Source of the DNA: a virus
Direction: 5' to 3' (one strand)
DNA: 26,122 nt
Virus record (IMG/VR): IMGVR_UViG_3300026118_000038
Span: 1 to 26,122 of that record
Part shown: piece after piece, positions 1 through 8,368 of the stretch
Numbering within the stretch: position 1 is the stretch's first letter
Layout of the letters: every line of letters begins with the position of its first letter
Program-made: the position numbers and the translations under genes
The notes under the pieces: generated by a model
What the model was told of the DNA's origin: nothing
Databases searched by the model: none
What the model saw: the letters and a program-made list of their open reading frames with translations, nothing else

Positions 1-633
1 ACCAGCAATACCGGAATCATGCAAGACTTGACCAGCGTTCTCCGTGTAACGTTGACCTGCTTCTGTGCGAGGCGAATAGGTGGCGAATTTGGCTGCTTTC
101 ACGCCGGCTGGTTCGCCACGAACAAGACCAACCCAAGCTCCATACAAGCCAGCCGGGATCCCCGTAAGCATGGCTAGGCTTGCTTCGCCAGCCCCAAGTG
201 CCTTTTCACCAATGGATTCACCTTCCCCAGGCTTTTTTGCTGGCTGCAAAACACCCTGCTTTGCCAAGTCGGATGTCATGACAGGAAGTCCAGGTTCTGC
301 GGGCGCTGGACGCTCATATGCAGATGCGGGCATCATCCCCCGTCCGGCACCTGCTTGGGAGTCTCCTGATAGACCCAAGGCTTGTGCATATGGTGACAGC
401 CGCTGTGACGACTGTTGGCCCTGAGTCTTCTCTGCCAAAATCCCTTGAAGATCGCTCTTCGCTGCAGGATCCTTGGCTGTGGCGATAGCTTGGCGAAGTT
501 CTGCCAAGTCGCTTGGAGATCCATCCTGGGTGTCCGGCCGTTGCTGATCAGCCGTGACGATGCCAGACCCAGCAGGAGGCCCCTTCGGAGGCTTAATGCC
601 GAGTGCGCTGGCGTAGGTTGACAGATCAGCCAT
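1..633 (-). CDS. Large virion-associated protein, N-terminal part only (runs off the left edge)
   Basis: The frame is open for 211 codons from an ATG at 631-633 to the window edge, so only the N-terminus is seen. The start overlaps the stop of the upstream gene as TGATG, implying translational coupling. Residues 1-135 are low-complexity, rich in A, P, Q, G and S. Residues 145-172 (around GEASLAMLTGIPAGLYGAW) are hydrophobic and could touch membrane. After that comes a short motif with YSPRTEAGQRY. By position, as the third gene of the ejection block, it sits where P22 has gp16. The YSPRTEAGQ stretch also reminds me of the N-terminus of giant DarB-like or polyvalent virion proteins. That is a memory-based resemblance and the choice between the two is open. 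Coding is well supported; function is not. Confidence 0.75.
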   Translation of the reverse strand, partial: MADLSTYASALGIKPPKGPPAGSGIVTADQQRPDTQDGSPSDLAELRQAIATAKDPAAKSDLQGILAEKTQGQQSSQRLSPYAQALGLSGDSQAGAGRGMMPASAYERPAPAEPGLPVMTSDLAKQGVLQPAKKPGEGESIGEKALGAGEASLAMLTGIPAGLYGAWVGLVRGEPAGVKAAKFATYSPRTEAGQRYTENAGQVLHDSGIAG

Positions 634-2081
634 CAGGGGCGTCCATTGGTTGCAAGCGAATCAATGGTGGTCAGCTTGTCAAACAAGGTCTTTGCACCCG
701 ACGATCCCTTGCCGCCAGCGCGCTTGATTGCCATGTCGATCTGGCCCTGATTCTTGTTGTCAACGGCGTTCTTGAACTGCAGCACGTCCGGGTCCATAGC
801 TGAGCCCCACGCCTGATCGAACTCGCGTTTGCCGAAAATACCATTCTGCTTGATGGCCTTTTCCAGCCCCTGCTGGTACATCTGCACGCCAGTCAACAGG
901 GCATCGTTCAGGCTCGCAATCTTCTTGATCGTGTTCTTGTCGTACTCAACCGTTCCGTTTGCGGCGTTCGTCTGCTCAAGACCCGCGTTAGTATGCGGTC
1001 CCATGGACTGCGAAAGCTGCTGATTCGCGCGAGCAAGCATCTTGCCGAGAGTGTTGTAATCGGTCGCGTCACCTGCCCCAAGGTTGTAGCCGGTAGCGCT
1101 CGCAACGCGGTTGATCAGGCCGCCGAGCTTGCCGGTCTGCACATCACCCTCTGCAATGCCGTAGATTTCCCGGTTCAATTGCCGGAGCTGAGGAGCAGAT
1201 TGGACTTGGTTCAAAGCCTGCTGACGTTCCGATTGCAGCGCATCTCGCGTCTGCGGCGTTTCGTTCGGCGGCAGATTGACGGGGCCGGCAGGAGCCTGCT
1301 GAGCAGGGGCTGCGCCACCAGTCGTAGAGCCAGGAACCTGTCGCGTGCCAACGATTACACCTTGCGGAGAGCGCTGGACGACATAGCGATTCCCTTGAGC
1401 ATCCGCCTGGATCTCTTCCTGTCCAGTCGGCGGCACTTGTGCTTGAACGCCAACACCCGGAACGGCTCCAACACCCCCCGCAAGTGGGTTCGTGTTGAAC
1501 ATCTGCGTCGATGTGCCATTGCTGAGCACCGGGCCACTAGGAGCGATGGACGCACCTTGCCCGGAAGCGTTCTGACCGCTCAAGATCATATTCTTGAGGG
1601 TCTGCTGAACTTGGCCGGGGTTGTGGATCGCCTGATACTTCAAGGTCGTGATGTTGACATCAGCAATCTTTGGGTCGATCCCTTGCGCAACCATTTGATC
1701 CCGTGCCATGTTCAGCTTGTCGAGCATGGAATCAGAATCAGCCTTCACGAAAGAAGGGTCGGCCACAAGTCCTGTTGCGATGTCCAGCGCCTTCTGCGAT
1801 TGCTCACCTGTAAGTCGATACTTCGCAAGCTGAGAGGCAGTCTGTGCGCTTGACGTATGAGCCTGCTGTTGCTGAATCAGCGGATTTACATTGGCGGCAT
1901 TCACTGTCGCGGCAGATTGAGCCGAAGATGAATCGGCTTGACGCTGAGCGACATCTGCATCGAACGTAGCGCGTGCCTTGTCGAGATTCAGTCTCTTCTG
2001 ACCAAGATCCAGGAACCCGCTGATGAAGTTCGTGGGATTCGGCTGGACGCCTTGGAGAGGGATGCTCGCATCAGTAGCCAT
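633..2081 (-). CDS. Probable virion/DNA ejection protein, gp20-like by position
   Basis: 482 residues, starting at an ATG that overlaps the stop of the preceding gene. I do not recognise a domain. The composition is rich in A, Q, N, S and G. Residues 40-90 are a Q/A/S-rich stretch that looks helical, the middle (about 190-265) is P/G/Q/T-rich and probably disordered, and the C-terminal 200 residues are more regular and helix-rich. This composition, the length (P22 gp20 is about 470 residues) and the position directly after the gp7-like gene fit an ejection protein that leaves the capsid with the DNA. The role is inferred from gene order only. Confidence 0.7.
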   Translation of the reverse strand: MATDASIPLQGVQPNPTNFISGFLDLGQKRLNLDKARATFDADVAQRQADSSSAQSAATVNAANVNPLIQQQQAHTSSAQTASQLAKYRLTGEQSQKALDIATGLVADPSFVKADSDSMLDKLNMARDQMVAQGIDPKIADVNITTLKYQAIHNPGQVQQTLKNMILSGQNASGQGASIAPSGPVLSNGTSTQMFNTNPLAGGVGAVPGVGVQAQVPPTGQEEIQADAQGNRYVVQRSPQGVIVGTRQVPGSTTGGAAPAQQAPAGPVNLPPNETPQTRDALQSERQQALNQVQSAPQLRQLNREIYGIAEGDVQTGKLGGLINRVASATGYNLGAGDATDYNTLGKMLARANQQLSQSMGPHTNAGLEQTNAANGTVEYDKNTIKKIASLNDALLTGVQMYQQGLEKAIKQNGIFGKREFDQAWGSAMDPDVLQFKNAVDNKNQGQIDMAIKRAGGKGSSGAKTLFDKLTTIDSLATNGRP

Positions 2082-2839
2082 CAGCCACCCCCTCGAAGAT
2101 CGCTTGGAAGCTCTCCGCCACGGTAGTCATAGGTGCTTCCAGACGGGTTTGAGTACGAGCCATAGCTGTTGGGAGATGTATAGCTCTGACCGCCACCATT
2201 GAGGTAATTCCAGCCCGCATAGTTTGACAGGCCATTGCTGACAGCGTTTCCGACACCGATGGTTCCAGCTGCGGAGGCATTCCCAGCGCCGATCATGGCG
2301 TTCGTTGCCTGACCGGTCAGTGCAGTGCCTGCGCCAGCCGTGATTTGGTTTGCGGTCTGCCCGAGGCCTGCAAGGTTCGACAGCCGGTTGTATGTGTTCG
2401 TCTGCTGTGCGGTGAAGTTGTTGAAGGCTTGCTGATAGGCATTTCCGGCGTAGCCTTGCGCATAGTCGTTGATGCCCTTCAGGGTGTTGCCGCTGAAGCC
2501 GCTTGCGTTACCTGCATTCTGTGCCGCGCCCAAGCCCTGCTGCAGCATGAAGTCATAGTTCGGGGCAAGACCATTCTTCAGGTCCTGAGCGTTGAACTGA
2601 TGGTTCAGAGAACCATATCCCTCCGCGCCTGTATTCCCGCTCGTCCCAAGCAGGTCGCCAATCTGGTTGACCGCACCCTCTCCTTGCTTCCGCCAGGCGG
2701 CATTGTCTTGACGGATTTGAGAGTTCTGGTTATTTGCCGCATCGCGAGCGGAGTTCGCGGCATCGACTTGTTTATCAGACGCTTTATCGGCGGCGTATGC
2801 ACCGACTACTGCGCTCCCTACGACTGCCGCTGCGACCAT
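2081..2839 (-). CDS. DNA transfer/ejection protein, gp7-like (p32-type)
   Basis: 252 residues. The N-terminus is hydrophobic and alanine-rich (AAAVVGSAVVGAYAADKAS), followed by an N/Q-rich helical part. Residues about 90-165 carry the pattern typical of phage proteins annotated as DNA transfer protein p32: a 'P-NYDFMLQQG' segment, then 'SGNTLKGINDYAQGYAGNAY', then 'NRLSNLAGLGQTA'. The C-terminal 40 residues are S/G/Y-rich and probably disordered. In P22, gp7 is ejected with the DNA and helps genome entry. Its place after the tail-completion genes and its size (P22 gp7 about 230 residues) agree. The start ATG lies 2 bases after the GNAT gene stop. Confidence 0.75.
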   Translation of the reverse strand: MVAAAVVGSAVVGAYAADKASDKQVDAANSARDAANNQNSQIRQDNAAWRKQGEGAVNQIGDLLGTSGNTGAEGYGSLNHQFNAQDLKNGLAPNYDFMLQQGLGAAQNAGNASGFSGNTLKGINDYAQGYAGNAYQQAFNNFTAQQTNTYNRLSNLAGLGQTANQITAGAGTALTGQATNAMIGAGNASAAGTIGVGNAVSNGLSNYAGWNYLNGGGQSYTSPNSYGSYSNPSGSTYDYRGGELPSDLRGGG

Positions 2840-2841
2840 GT

Positions 2842-3294
2842 TTATTCCAACATCATTGAATAGAAGGTTTCGACCTTATCGAACCCTAGGACCTCGAAGA
2901 GGCGACTTGCATCAGCGTGATTTTTTGATCCAACAAACCAGCGCTGCACGCCTCTGCGCTTCAATTCTTCCTTAACGGCCTTGAACAATCGAGGCCCTCC
3001 CATGCGGCATCTTACTTCAGGATGCACATAGAAGATATCAGTGACGCACGTGAGACACGTTTTGTAGTGCAGCCCGGGATTGATGAATCCGACGTAGTAG
3101 CCGACCAATCTTCCTTCCTCGCGCATAGAAACCAAAAGGCATTGGCCTAAAGCATCTCTTTGAAGGTAAATGTCATACTGCGGATCGAGCGGAACACGAT
3201 CCTTGTTTAGCGCCAATTCTTCATAGTGAAGCGGGAACAGCGGCTTCATCTCTGAAAGGTGTTCTGTCAGCGATTCAACATGGGTCGTCAGCAT
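2842..3294 (-). CDS. GNAT-like acetyltransferase fold protein in the virion module
   Basis: 150 residues. The sequence has the GNAT layout: a strand with LLVSMREEGRLVGYYVGF (53-70), a strand with TDIFYVHPEVRCRMGG (85-100) where the acetyl-CoA pyrophosphate loop would be, a helix (PRLFKAVKEELKRRG), and a C-terminal part with NHADASRLFEVLGFDKVE. The usual Q/R-x-x-G-x-G/A loop is present only in degenerate form (VRCRMGG), so activity is uncertain. Similar proteins recur in phage structural clusters and are sometimes called internal virion protein A. It overlaps the hydroxylase-like gene by 7 bases, so the two are co-translated. The substrate, if any, is unknown. Confidence 0.75.
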   Translation of the reverse strand: MLTTHVESLTEHLSEMKPLFPLHYEELALNKDRVPLDPQYDIYLQRDALGQCLLVSMREEGRLVGYYVGFINPGLHYKTCLTCVTDIFYVHPEVRCRMGGPRLFKAVKEELKRRGVQRWFVGSKNHADASRLFEVLGFDKVETFYSMMLE

Positions 3295-3833
3295 GGCATG
3301 CGGATGTCCACGATGAGATGAATTCTGTCACCGGCACTATTGTTGATGACCTCGTGCTCTACCGAGTTATCGAACCAGAAGATTTCACCCGGAGCCATGT
3401 AGACATTCTCATCTCCACATCTGAAAACAGAGCCCGGCGAGCTTTCTAGAACGATGTGAAATCGGTCGTAATAGGCCGCATGTGTGCCACCGTCGACATG
3501 CGGCTCAATCTTGCAGCCCGGCCGAAGCTTCGTGATCAAGCACCGCCCGAGCCTCTCACCCTGAACATACGCCATGAGGTTCATGACCATCTGCCGAGCC
3601 TCAGGAAGATATGCATATGCCGGGTAATCGATGGACTCATGCTCATCAACGACCTTCTCAACTTCTTCCTCAAGCCGATTGAACCGAAGCCAAATATCGC
3701 TTACTTGCTTGTGGGGGGTCTGCGGGTGTGTGGTGCGAAGCGTGTTCTGATCCCACAGCTCAGGTCGACGCTGCAAATTCAGCAAAAGGCGAGTTGTATC
3801 AATACCTTGGGCGATTCTTCGGAAGTTCTTCAT
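3288..3833 (-). CDS. Aspartyl/asparaginyl beta-hydroxylase-like Fe(II)/2-oxoglutarate oxygenase
   Basis: 181 residues. The C-terminal half has the double-stranded beta-helix signature of the Asp/Asn hydroxylase family: IEPHVDGG with His112 and Asp114 as candidate metal ligands, YDRFHIVLE, a turn with APGEIFWFDNSVEHEV giving the distal His160, and RIHLIVDIR with Arg170 placed to bind 2-oxoglutarate. All expected ligands are present, so an active enzyme is plausible. Family members hydroxylate Asp or Asn side chains. Here the target could be a virion or host protein; this is inference. The start overlaps the upstream stop as TAATG. It lies between tail genes and the ejection block, an arrangement I associate with P22-like phages of beta- and gammaproteobacteria. 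Confidence 0.85.
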   Translation of the reverse strand: MKNFRRIAQGIDTTRLLLNLQRRPELWDQNTLRTTHPQTPHKQVSDIWLRFNRLEEEVEKVVDEHESIDYPAYAYLPEARQMVMNLMAYVQGERLGRCLITKLRPGCKIEPHVDGGTHAAYYDRFHIVLESSPGSVFRCGDENVYMAPGEIFWFDNSVEHEVINNSAGDRIHLIVDIRMPC

Positions 3834-4426
3834 TAGACAGCTATCCCATTCGAGACAAGGGCCGTTCGCAACTGGTTCACCAGTGTTACTAGGTTATTGA
3901 TTATACCTTGCTCAACTGCCGTATATGCCGCTCCTGCCGTCCCTGCAACCGCAGCGCTTACTGCCGATGAAGTCTGGGCCGTCTTGCCATTGCACCCGAA
4001 TGCACCAGCGACAGTCATCACACTCGCGCCAGTGATGGACGTGCTGCTTGATGCAGTCACAAGACCCTTGGCGTTGATTGTGAGGGTCGGGACGGTGCTG
4101 CCGTTACCGAAGGCGCCCGGCGTGCCATTCACTGTCGCCAGAGTCGTGACGAGTGATCCGCCAGGAGTTGTCACATCTCCCGAGAGGGATGGAAGCGCAG
4201 AGGCCGGAATGAAGGTTGTCGGAATGTATGCAGATCCATTCCCGACTGCTATCTGTCCCGCTCCAGGCGCAGTCCCGTTGCCTGTGCCACCCGATGTGAC
4301 TGCTACAACGCCGCTGATCGTGATCTGTTGGAACTGAGGATTCAACAGCCACAACTGCCATGCGCGCGTGATGTAGCCCTTATCGTCTACGAATGCAGAG
4401 GTTGGTAGGTTGACGACGGTTGCCAT
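3833..4426 (-). CDS. Short fibre-repeat protein (tail or head fibre component)
   Basis: 197 residues. Residues 1-35 (with GYITRAWQLWLLNPQFQQ) look like an attachment segment. Residues about 80-135 contain the widespread phage fibre repeat pattern GDVTTPGGSLVTTLATVN, GTPGAFGNGSTVPTLTINAKG and LVTASSSTSITGA. The C-terminal 40 residues (AVEQGIINNLVTLVNQLRTALVSNGIAV) are a hydrophobic heptad-like helix that could trimerise. It sits immediately after the gp10-like gene, where P22 encodes the gp26 tail needle, so a needle or short-fibre role is possible, though there is no evident gp26 sequence likeness. The start overlaps the upstream stop as TGATG. Confidence 0.7.
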   Translation of the reverse strand: MATVVNLPTSAFVDDKGYITRAWQLWLLNPQFQQITISGVVAVTSGGTGNGTAPGAGQIAVGNGSAYIPTTFIPASALPSLSGDVTTPGGSLVTTLATVNGTPGAFGNGSTVPTLTINAKGLVTASSSTSITGASVMTVAGAFGCNGKTAQTSSAVSAAVAGTAGAAYTAVEQGIINNLVTLVNQLRTALVSNGIAV

Positions 4427-5862
4427 CAGATGTCGCTCGATGATGCAGCGAGATTCGCAGAGACGATCACAGCCTTGACCGGATCGCTGAAGACGACCTC
4501 AAACACGCGATCTCGCGCGCTTCCAAGTCTGCGCCAGATGGCCCTGTTCTTGTACTTGCCAATCTGTCCGATGGACTTCCAGTGCTCATTGGACCACGTA
4601 GATCCCCCGTCATTCGACCAACGCAGCATGGCTTGAGGGTCTGAGCCTTGACCTGTACTGAGGCCGACACCGGGCTGAAACTGGAGCTGCAGACGATCAA
4701 AAAACTGCTGGTTGAAGTCGGTCACCAAGTGGGGTGCCCGACGAAGCCTGCGGATCGTCTGGCCGGCATCAGTATAGGTCTTGTTGTCGATGGCGTAGAT
4801 CGCCCCGTTCTGGTAGTCGCCCACCAGAACAAGGCCATTGAAGATCGCCTGACACTGCCCACGATGCCGGTGATAGACGCCGAGCGGGTCCCAATACAGC
4901 CACTTGTGCCAGAACTGTGTTGAGGCGTCATAGACCCACGTCATATCGATTGAGGGGAAGGTCACAACGTAGAACTCATGGCCTTCCATCTGGTAGGTCC
5001 ACGCAACCGCATCGCTGATCGTCTGGTTGATCAGAGTGTTCGTAACCGCATGCGTGCTGATCTCGACGGGCGTATAACCATTCATCACGACGATGATGCC
5101 TTGGCCTCGGGTGTCCTGAGACACGTATGCGAACGAGTTCCCTAGGCGAGAAACGGAGTTCTTTGCCGCCAGCCCGTGCTGAGTTGACGTGCCCGGGATG
5201 CGCGTGAACGGGAATGGGAATGCGCCTGCGTCTTGCCAGACCTCTGATGTGAACTCACCGAGTAGGAAAACCTCTCGGTTGTTGACGATGAGAGAGACGA
5301 TGTTGTCCGAAGAACCATCCTTCTTACCGACACTCAGGTTCGGCGATGAGACTGAGTTCAGGCTTGTGGCGCCCCAATTTTGGGTGCCGAGCTGGTTGTA
5401 GACGAGGAACCCGTCAATGATGTCCGTAGCGCCGCCACCCGTGAAGCCACCATCTGTGCTGGCCACCGTCCCAAACGTAGCACTACCGTAGGTGTAGAAG
5501 TACCGATTTGAGGGGTCGCAGAAGTACACCGACGATCCGTTGTCGCCGATGGATACCGGGCCAGCCGACGATGAAAGCGTGCCTCGCTGAGTCGCGACGA
5601 ATGACTGATCGATGGTGTAGAACCTGCTGCCAATGATTGCAGCCAAGGCTGTGCCACCTTGGATGGGACGCATGCCACGGACTTCACCGTTGATCGGCTG
5701 GCACTTCAATACAAGGCCCGGTGTCGGGTATAGCGAGTACTGTCCGCGTTGCCCATCACCCTTCAGCGGGTCTTTTTCGCAGAACCAATTGATCGTCTCA
5801 TCCGCGCTCTGGTAGATGCTTGGCGCTTCATAGCTAGGCCCGACGAAGCCCCAGTCAGGCAT
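4426..5862 (-). CDS. Tail-completion / packaged DNA stabilization protein, P22 gp10-like
   Basis: 478 residues, against about 472 for P22 gp10. The N-terminus [15 protein letters not shown] and INWFCEKDPLKGDG, then YPTPGLVLKC, is characteristic of the family. The body is all-beta with repeated short strands (for example IVSLIVNNREVFLLGE, HEFYVVTFPSIDMTWVYD, HKWLYWDP), consistent with a propeller-like fold. The C-terminal part (LRWSNDGGSTWSNEHW, RNRAIWRRLGSARDRVFEV-like) is also typical. In P22, six copies of gp10 bind below gp4, plug the portal after packaging and carry the needle and tailspikes. It follows the gp4-like gene with a TAATG overlap. Confidence 0.9.
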   Translation of the reverse strand: MPDWGFVGPSYEAPSIYQSADETINWFCEKDPLKGDGQRGQYSLYPTPGLVLKCQPINGEVRGMRPIQGGTALAAIIGSRFYTIDQSFVATQRGTLSSSAGPVSIGDNGSSVYFCDPSNRYFYTYGSATFGTVASTDGGFTGGGATDIIDGFLVYNQLGTQNWGATSLNSVSSPNLSVGKKDGSSDNIVSLIVNNREVFLLGEFTSEVWQDAGAFPFPFTRIPGTSTQHGLAAKNSVSRLGNSFAYVSQDTRGQGIIVVMNGYTPVEISTHAVTNTLINQTISDAVAWTYQMEGHEFYVVTFPSIDMTWVYDASTQFWHKWLYWDPLGVYHRHRGQCQAIFNGLVLVGDYQNGAIYAIDNKTYTDAGQTIRRLRRAPHLVTDFNQQFFDRLQLQFQPGVGLSTGQGSDPQAMLRWSNDGGSTWSNEHWKSIGQIGKYKNRAIWRRLGSARDRVFEVVFSDPVKAVIVSANLAASSSDI

Positions 5863-6797
5863 TATCGGAAGCCCCCGCTGAGGATGAAACCTGCGTCATT
5901 CCGTTGATTCGTCAACAGCATCGGGTCGAACTTCGAGTTCTGTTGTGGCGCCATGTTGGATCGCTTGATCAATGCCCGGCCATCTGCAGCGAACTTCGCA
6001 ATCACGTCGAATGAATCATGTCCAGCGCGCCCGTATTCAGGGCTCAAAAGCTCTGCCAACCCGTACCGCATAGCAAGGTTGTAGCCCTGCGGGAGTCGCA
6101 CGACATCTGCCAGCGTGTTGAATTGCCCAAGAATCGTGTCTGCAATCAGGTGCATCTCACCGCTTGACGGATTCGGCCAGAAGGTGATATTGCCAAGAGG
6201 GATGCTCGGCTGGTAGTACAGGCCACGAGGCCACGGACCATTCAGCGTCTTGAGGCCGATCAGCTCGTAGTCCTCAATCGACATCACGGCAACAGGATAG
6301 TCAAGCGTCGCCACCCTGACGAATGCGCTGTTGATCCTGACGGGGCGCTGGTAGTAGGCCTGAATCGTCGTTGATGCGACCGCTTGGCTTGCGCTGAGTG
6401 TGTACGTGCCCAGCCCATTCGCCACGCCACCAGCGCCCGTTCCGAACGATGTGATCGTCGTGCCTGCAGTGATGCCGGCGCCTGACAGCGTCTGTCCAAG
6501 CGCTAGCGCTCCAGAAGTGATCCCGGTGACCGTCAACGTGAAGCCAGAGATCGAGCCCGTGATGACTGCTCCCACCGTCCCACCCGGACCAATGGTGTAG
6601 TCCTTCACGCTCGGCACCAGCGGGAAAACGATGTCCGTGGTGTAGTGGATCATCATCTTGGAGTTAGCCCAGGTCGCCAACAGATCATTCAGCAGGATGA
6701 AAGCATCGTTCGCTGAATCAGCATCCGGAACCTCGCCAGACTCCAGCGCGTTGATAGCGCGCATGGCTCCAGAGATGATGTCTAGCGGAGTGGTCAC
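5862..6797 (-). CDS. Tail accessory factor, P22 gp4-like, with an inserted beta domain
   Basis: 311 residues, nearly twice the roughly 166 of P22 gp4. The start is GTG, overlapping the upstream stop as GTGA. Residues 1-75 ([44 protein letters not shown]) and residues 150-311 ([47 protein letters not shown]) form the family core that docks under the portal ring. Between them, residues about 77-147 are an extra G/T/S-rich beta segment ([47 protein letters not shown]). I know this kind of module as a mobile decoration domain found in varied phage proteins. The enzymatic activity reported for some gp4 relatives cannot be judged here. Confidence 0.88.
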   Translation of the reverse strand: MTTPLDIISGAMRAINALESGEVPDADSANDAFILLNDLLATWANSKMMIHYTTDIVFPLVPSVKDYTIGPGGTVGAVITGSISGFTLTVTGITSGALALGQTLSGAGITAGTTITSFGTGAGGVANGLGTYTLSASQAVASTTIQAYYQRPVRINSAFVRVATLDYPVAVMSIEDYELIGLKTLNGPWPRGLYYQPSIPLGNITFWPNPSSGEMHLIADTILGQFNTLADVVRLPQGYNLAMRYGLAELLSPEYGRAGHDSFDVIAKFAADGRALIKRSNMAPQQNSKFDPMLLTNQRNDAGFILSGGFR

Positions 6798-7126
6798 AGA
6801 CCGTCACCCGGAGTGATATAGACCGTGGAAGTTGTGGCCGGTGCGATAGTCGAGAACCACATATTCGGCGAACCGGTGATAGAAATCTGAGCATTCGGCC
6901 CAAGCCAGTAGCCCCATTGCCCAGTCCCAGGCACTGGAATCACTGCGGCTACCGTAGACGATGTGCCAACAGCGACGAACAAGGGCTGTGCTGAAGCGTT
7001 CGAAAGCAGGAAGTTCGTGCTGTTTTGCTCACCATTGAAGCCCGGAGCCTGGACCGCAGTGCTGGCAGCGGTAGTGACGGCAATGGCGATTGTGTTGCCA
7101 GTTGCCTTGAATGCTGACCATCCCAT
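6794..7126 (-). CDS. Small beta-rich structural protein of unknown function
   Basis: 110 residues, not recognised. The sequence is A/T/S/V-rich with alternating hydrophobic residues ([55 protein letters not shown]), suggesting a small beta sandwich. It starts at ATG with a GGAG ribosome-binding site 6 bases upstream, directly after the TAA of the preceding gene, and overlaps the gp4-like gene by 4 bases. It is probably a capsid decoration or head-tail protein, judged only by position. Confidence 0.7.
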   Translation of the reverse strand: MGWSAFKATGNTIAIAVTTAASTAVQAPGFNGEQNSTNFLLSNASAQPLFVAVGTSSTVAAVIPVPGTGQWGYWLGPNAQISITGSPNMWFSTIAPATTSTVYITPGDGL

Positions 7127-7567
7127 TTATGACTCCGTCACTAAAACGCGCACTGGAACTCCTGAGACTCCAGATACGCCGATTGAAAGAACGTCAATCG
7201 ACAGAATTGTTACGGATGCATTCCGCTCTGTCCTGACAGTGAACCCATTTGCATCTGATGCGGTAACACGAACTCTCGTTACGCCATCAGCAGGAGGATA
7301 GGTCACTGGCTGAACATTTGGCGTCACACTGAAAGCTGGAGAATACACAACCGTGTAATCACCACTTCCATTCGTTGTTCCGGAGTAGCTCTCGATTCGC
7401 TTGTTTGGAATGAGCCAGGACGAACCATCGCTCATCATGAATCCAGCGCCACCCGGCCTATCAGTAACCCATGCAATCTTGTGATAGCTGCCTGAAGCTA
7501 TCGGGAGTGATCCTTGGGTATAGTTCCCAGGTAGCACATCCGGTGAATCCCCTGCGCTACGGAGCAT
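7127..7567 (-). CDS. Beta-rich structural protein of unknown function
   Basis: 146 residues. The central part (SGTTNGSGDYTVVYSPAFSVTPNVQPVTY, then VTASDANGFTVRTER) is the 'G-Y-V-(8)-PNV-P-(n)-NGFTV' pattern seen in many phage tail and fibre C-terminal domains and resembling H-type-lectin-like beta modules. This is recognition of a pattern, not a confirmed homology. The C-terminus is hydrophobic (TILSIDVLSIGVSGVSGV). The start ATG has a clear AAGGAG site 5 bases upstream. It lies in the block of small proteins between coat and gp4, so a decoration or adhesin role is possible. Confidence 0.7.
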   Translation of the reverse strand: MLRSAGDSPDVLPGNYTQGSLPIASGSYHKIAWVTDRPGGAGFMMSDGSSWLIPNKRIESYSGTTNGSGDYTVVYSPAFSVTPNVQPVTYPPADGVTRVRVTASDANGFTVRTERNASVTILSIDVLSIGVSGVSGVPVRVLVTES

Positions 7568-7576
7568 GACAGCTCC

Positions 7577-7912
7577 TTACAAAGCGTTCAAATCGAGCGG
7601 CAAAGACTCCGGTCGACCCCAAACAAAGCCATACGGGCCGGCCACAGGGACGAGGCCACCAGCCGTGGCGTTGTTGAAGTCGATGATGATCGTGTTCACC
7701 GCACTAACCCGGACATTCGCAATCGAGATGCCGGGGGTCTGTGCGGTCGCACATTGGCAGTTGATGTAATCACCCGGCTGAACACCGGGAATGGTGAAGG
7801 TCTGCGGGGCAGTGATGTTTGCAGCAACCGATGCGGGAGCAGTCGGGCCAAGTGCAGCCGCGAACACTTTGGTCTGCGCAATGTTGCCGCGAACGAGTGA
7901 GGTAGTCGTCAT
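7577..7912 (-). CDS. Small structural protein of unknown function
   Basis: 111 residues, not recognised. The N-terminal 30 residues are A/T-rich. The rest looks beta-stranded (TFTIPGVQPGDYINCQC, SIANVRVSAVNTIIIDFNNATAG), with a glycine/proline-rich turn before FVWGRPESLPLDL. Such small proteins downstream of a P22-type coat gene are often capsid decoration proteins, which is only an inference here. AAAGGA lies 8 bases before the ATG, and a UUCG-loop hairpin precedes it. Confidence 0.7.
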   Translation of the reverse strand: MTTTSLVRGNIAQTKVFAAALGPTAPASVAANITAPQTFTIPGVQPGDYINCQCATAQTPGISIANVRVSAVNTIIIDFNNATAGGLVPVAGPYGFVWGRPESLPLDLNAL

Positions 7913-7930
7913 TGCTTGTTCCTTTGAAAG

Positions 7931-7948
7931 GAGGGGCCGAAGCCCCTC
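7931..7948 (-). terminator. UUCG-loop hairpin between two small structural genes
   Basis: A perfect 7-bp stem (GAGGGGC / GCCCCTC on the minus strand) closed by a TTCG tetraloop, starting 3 bases after the stop of the upstream gene (7952) and followed by only a short pyrimidine run (CTTTC). The stable tetraloop is typical of intrinsic terminators or mRNA-stabilising hairpins. Without a real T tract, partial termination or 3'-end protection of the coat-region mRNA is more likely than full termination. Confidence 0.45.
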
Positions 7949-7951
7949 TCA

Positions 7952-8326
7952 TCACGAGACGTTGTATCCGAAAAGATACAAATCTACGGTGCCTGTTGCG
8001 ACAGTCGTGCCAACATTCGCGTATAGCGTGCTGACGGCTGCAACCTGAGCAGCAGCAGCCGTGGCAGCGCGAACATATGCGAATGCATTCGTCGTCTGCC
8101 CCGTCAGGGCGGCAGTCGTGAGAACTGCCGTGCCTTGTTGGGCGGGCTGCGTGTAGATGCCAACTGTTGCTGTTGCCATGGTCACGTTTGCATTCGTCGT
8201 GACAACAGTCGTCGGAACAAACGACGTGATGCCGCTTTGAATCGCGAAGGGAGTGTCGCCCGCTGCCGCCACACTGAGCCCCTTGATAACGCCGATCAGA
8301 ACCAGCGCTTGCTGGGAACTGATCAC
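7952..8326 (-). CDS. Small alanine/threonine-rich structural protein (start uncertain)
   Basis: At least 124 residues, not recognised by family. It is A/T/V-rich and mostly beta (SFVPTTVVTTNANVTMATATVGIYTQPAQQG, TVATGTVDLYLFGYNV). The only canonical start is GTG at 8324-8326, which has no ribosome-binding site. The open frame continues upstream to an ATC-ATC pair at 8369-8374, preceded at 5-8 bases by GGAG. It would then begin (M)ANPGPATTVTVNYPVISSQ, which reads like a natural N-terminus. So the true protein is probably about 15 residues longer and starts at a non-standard codon, or the ATG has been mutated. The HNH gene lies directly upstream. Confidence 0.7.
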   Translation of the reverse strand: MISSQQALVLIGVIKGLSVAAAGDTPFAIQSGITSFVPTTVVTTNANVTMATATVGIYTQPAQQGTAVLTTAALTGQTTNAFAYVRAATAAAAQVAAVSTLYANVGTTVATGTVDLYLFGYNVS

Positions 8327-8368
8327 GGGGTAGTTGACGGTGACGGTAGTTGCTGGGCCGGGATTTGC

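Noticed and set aside
993-1853. A 286-codon open frame on the plus strand
   Set aside because: Antisense shadow of the 633-2081 gene, with a composition rich in R, L and C and no recognisable domain.
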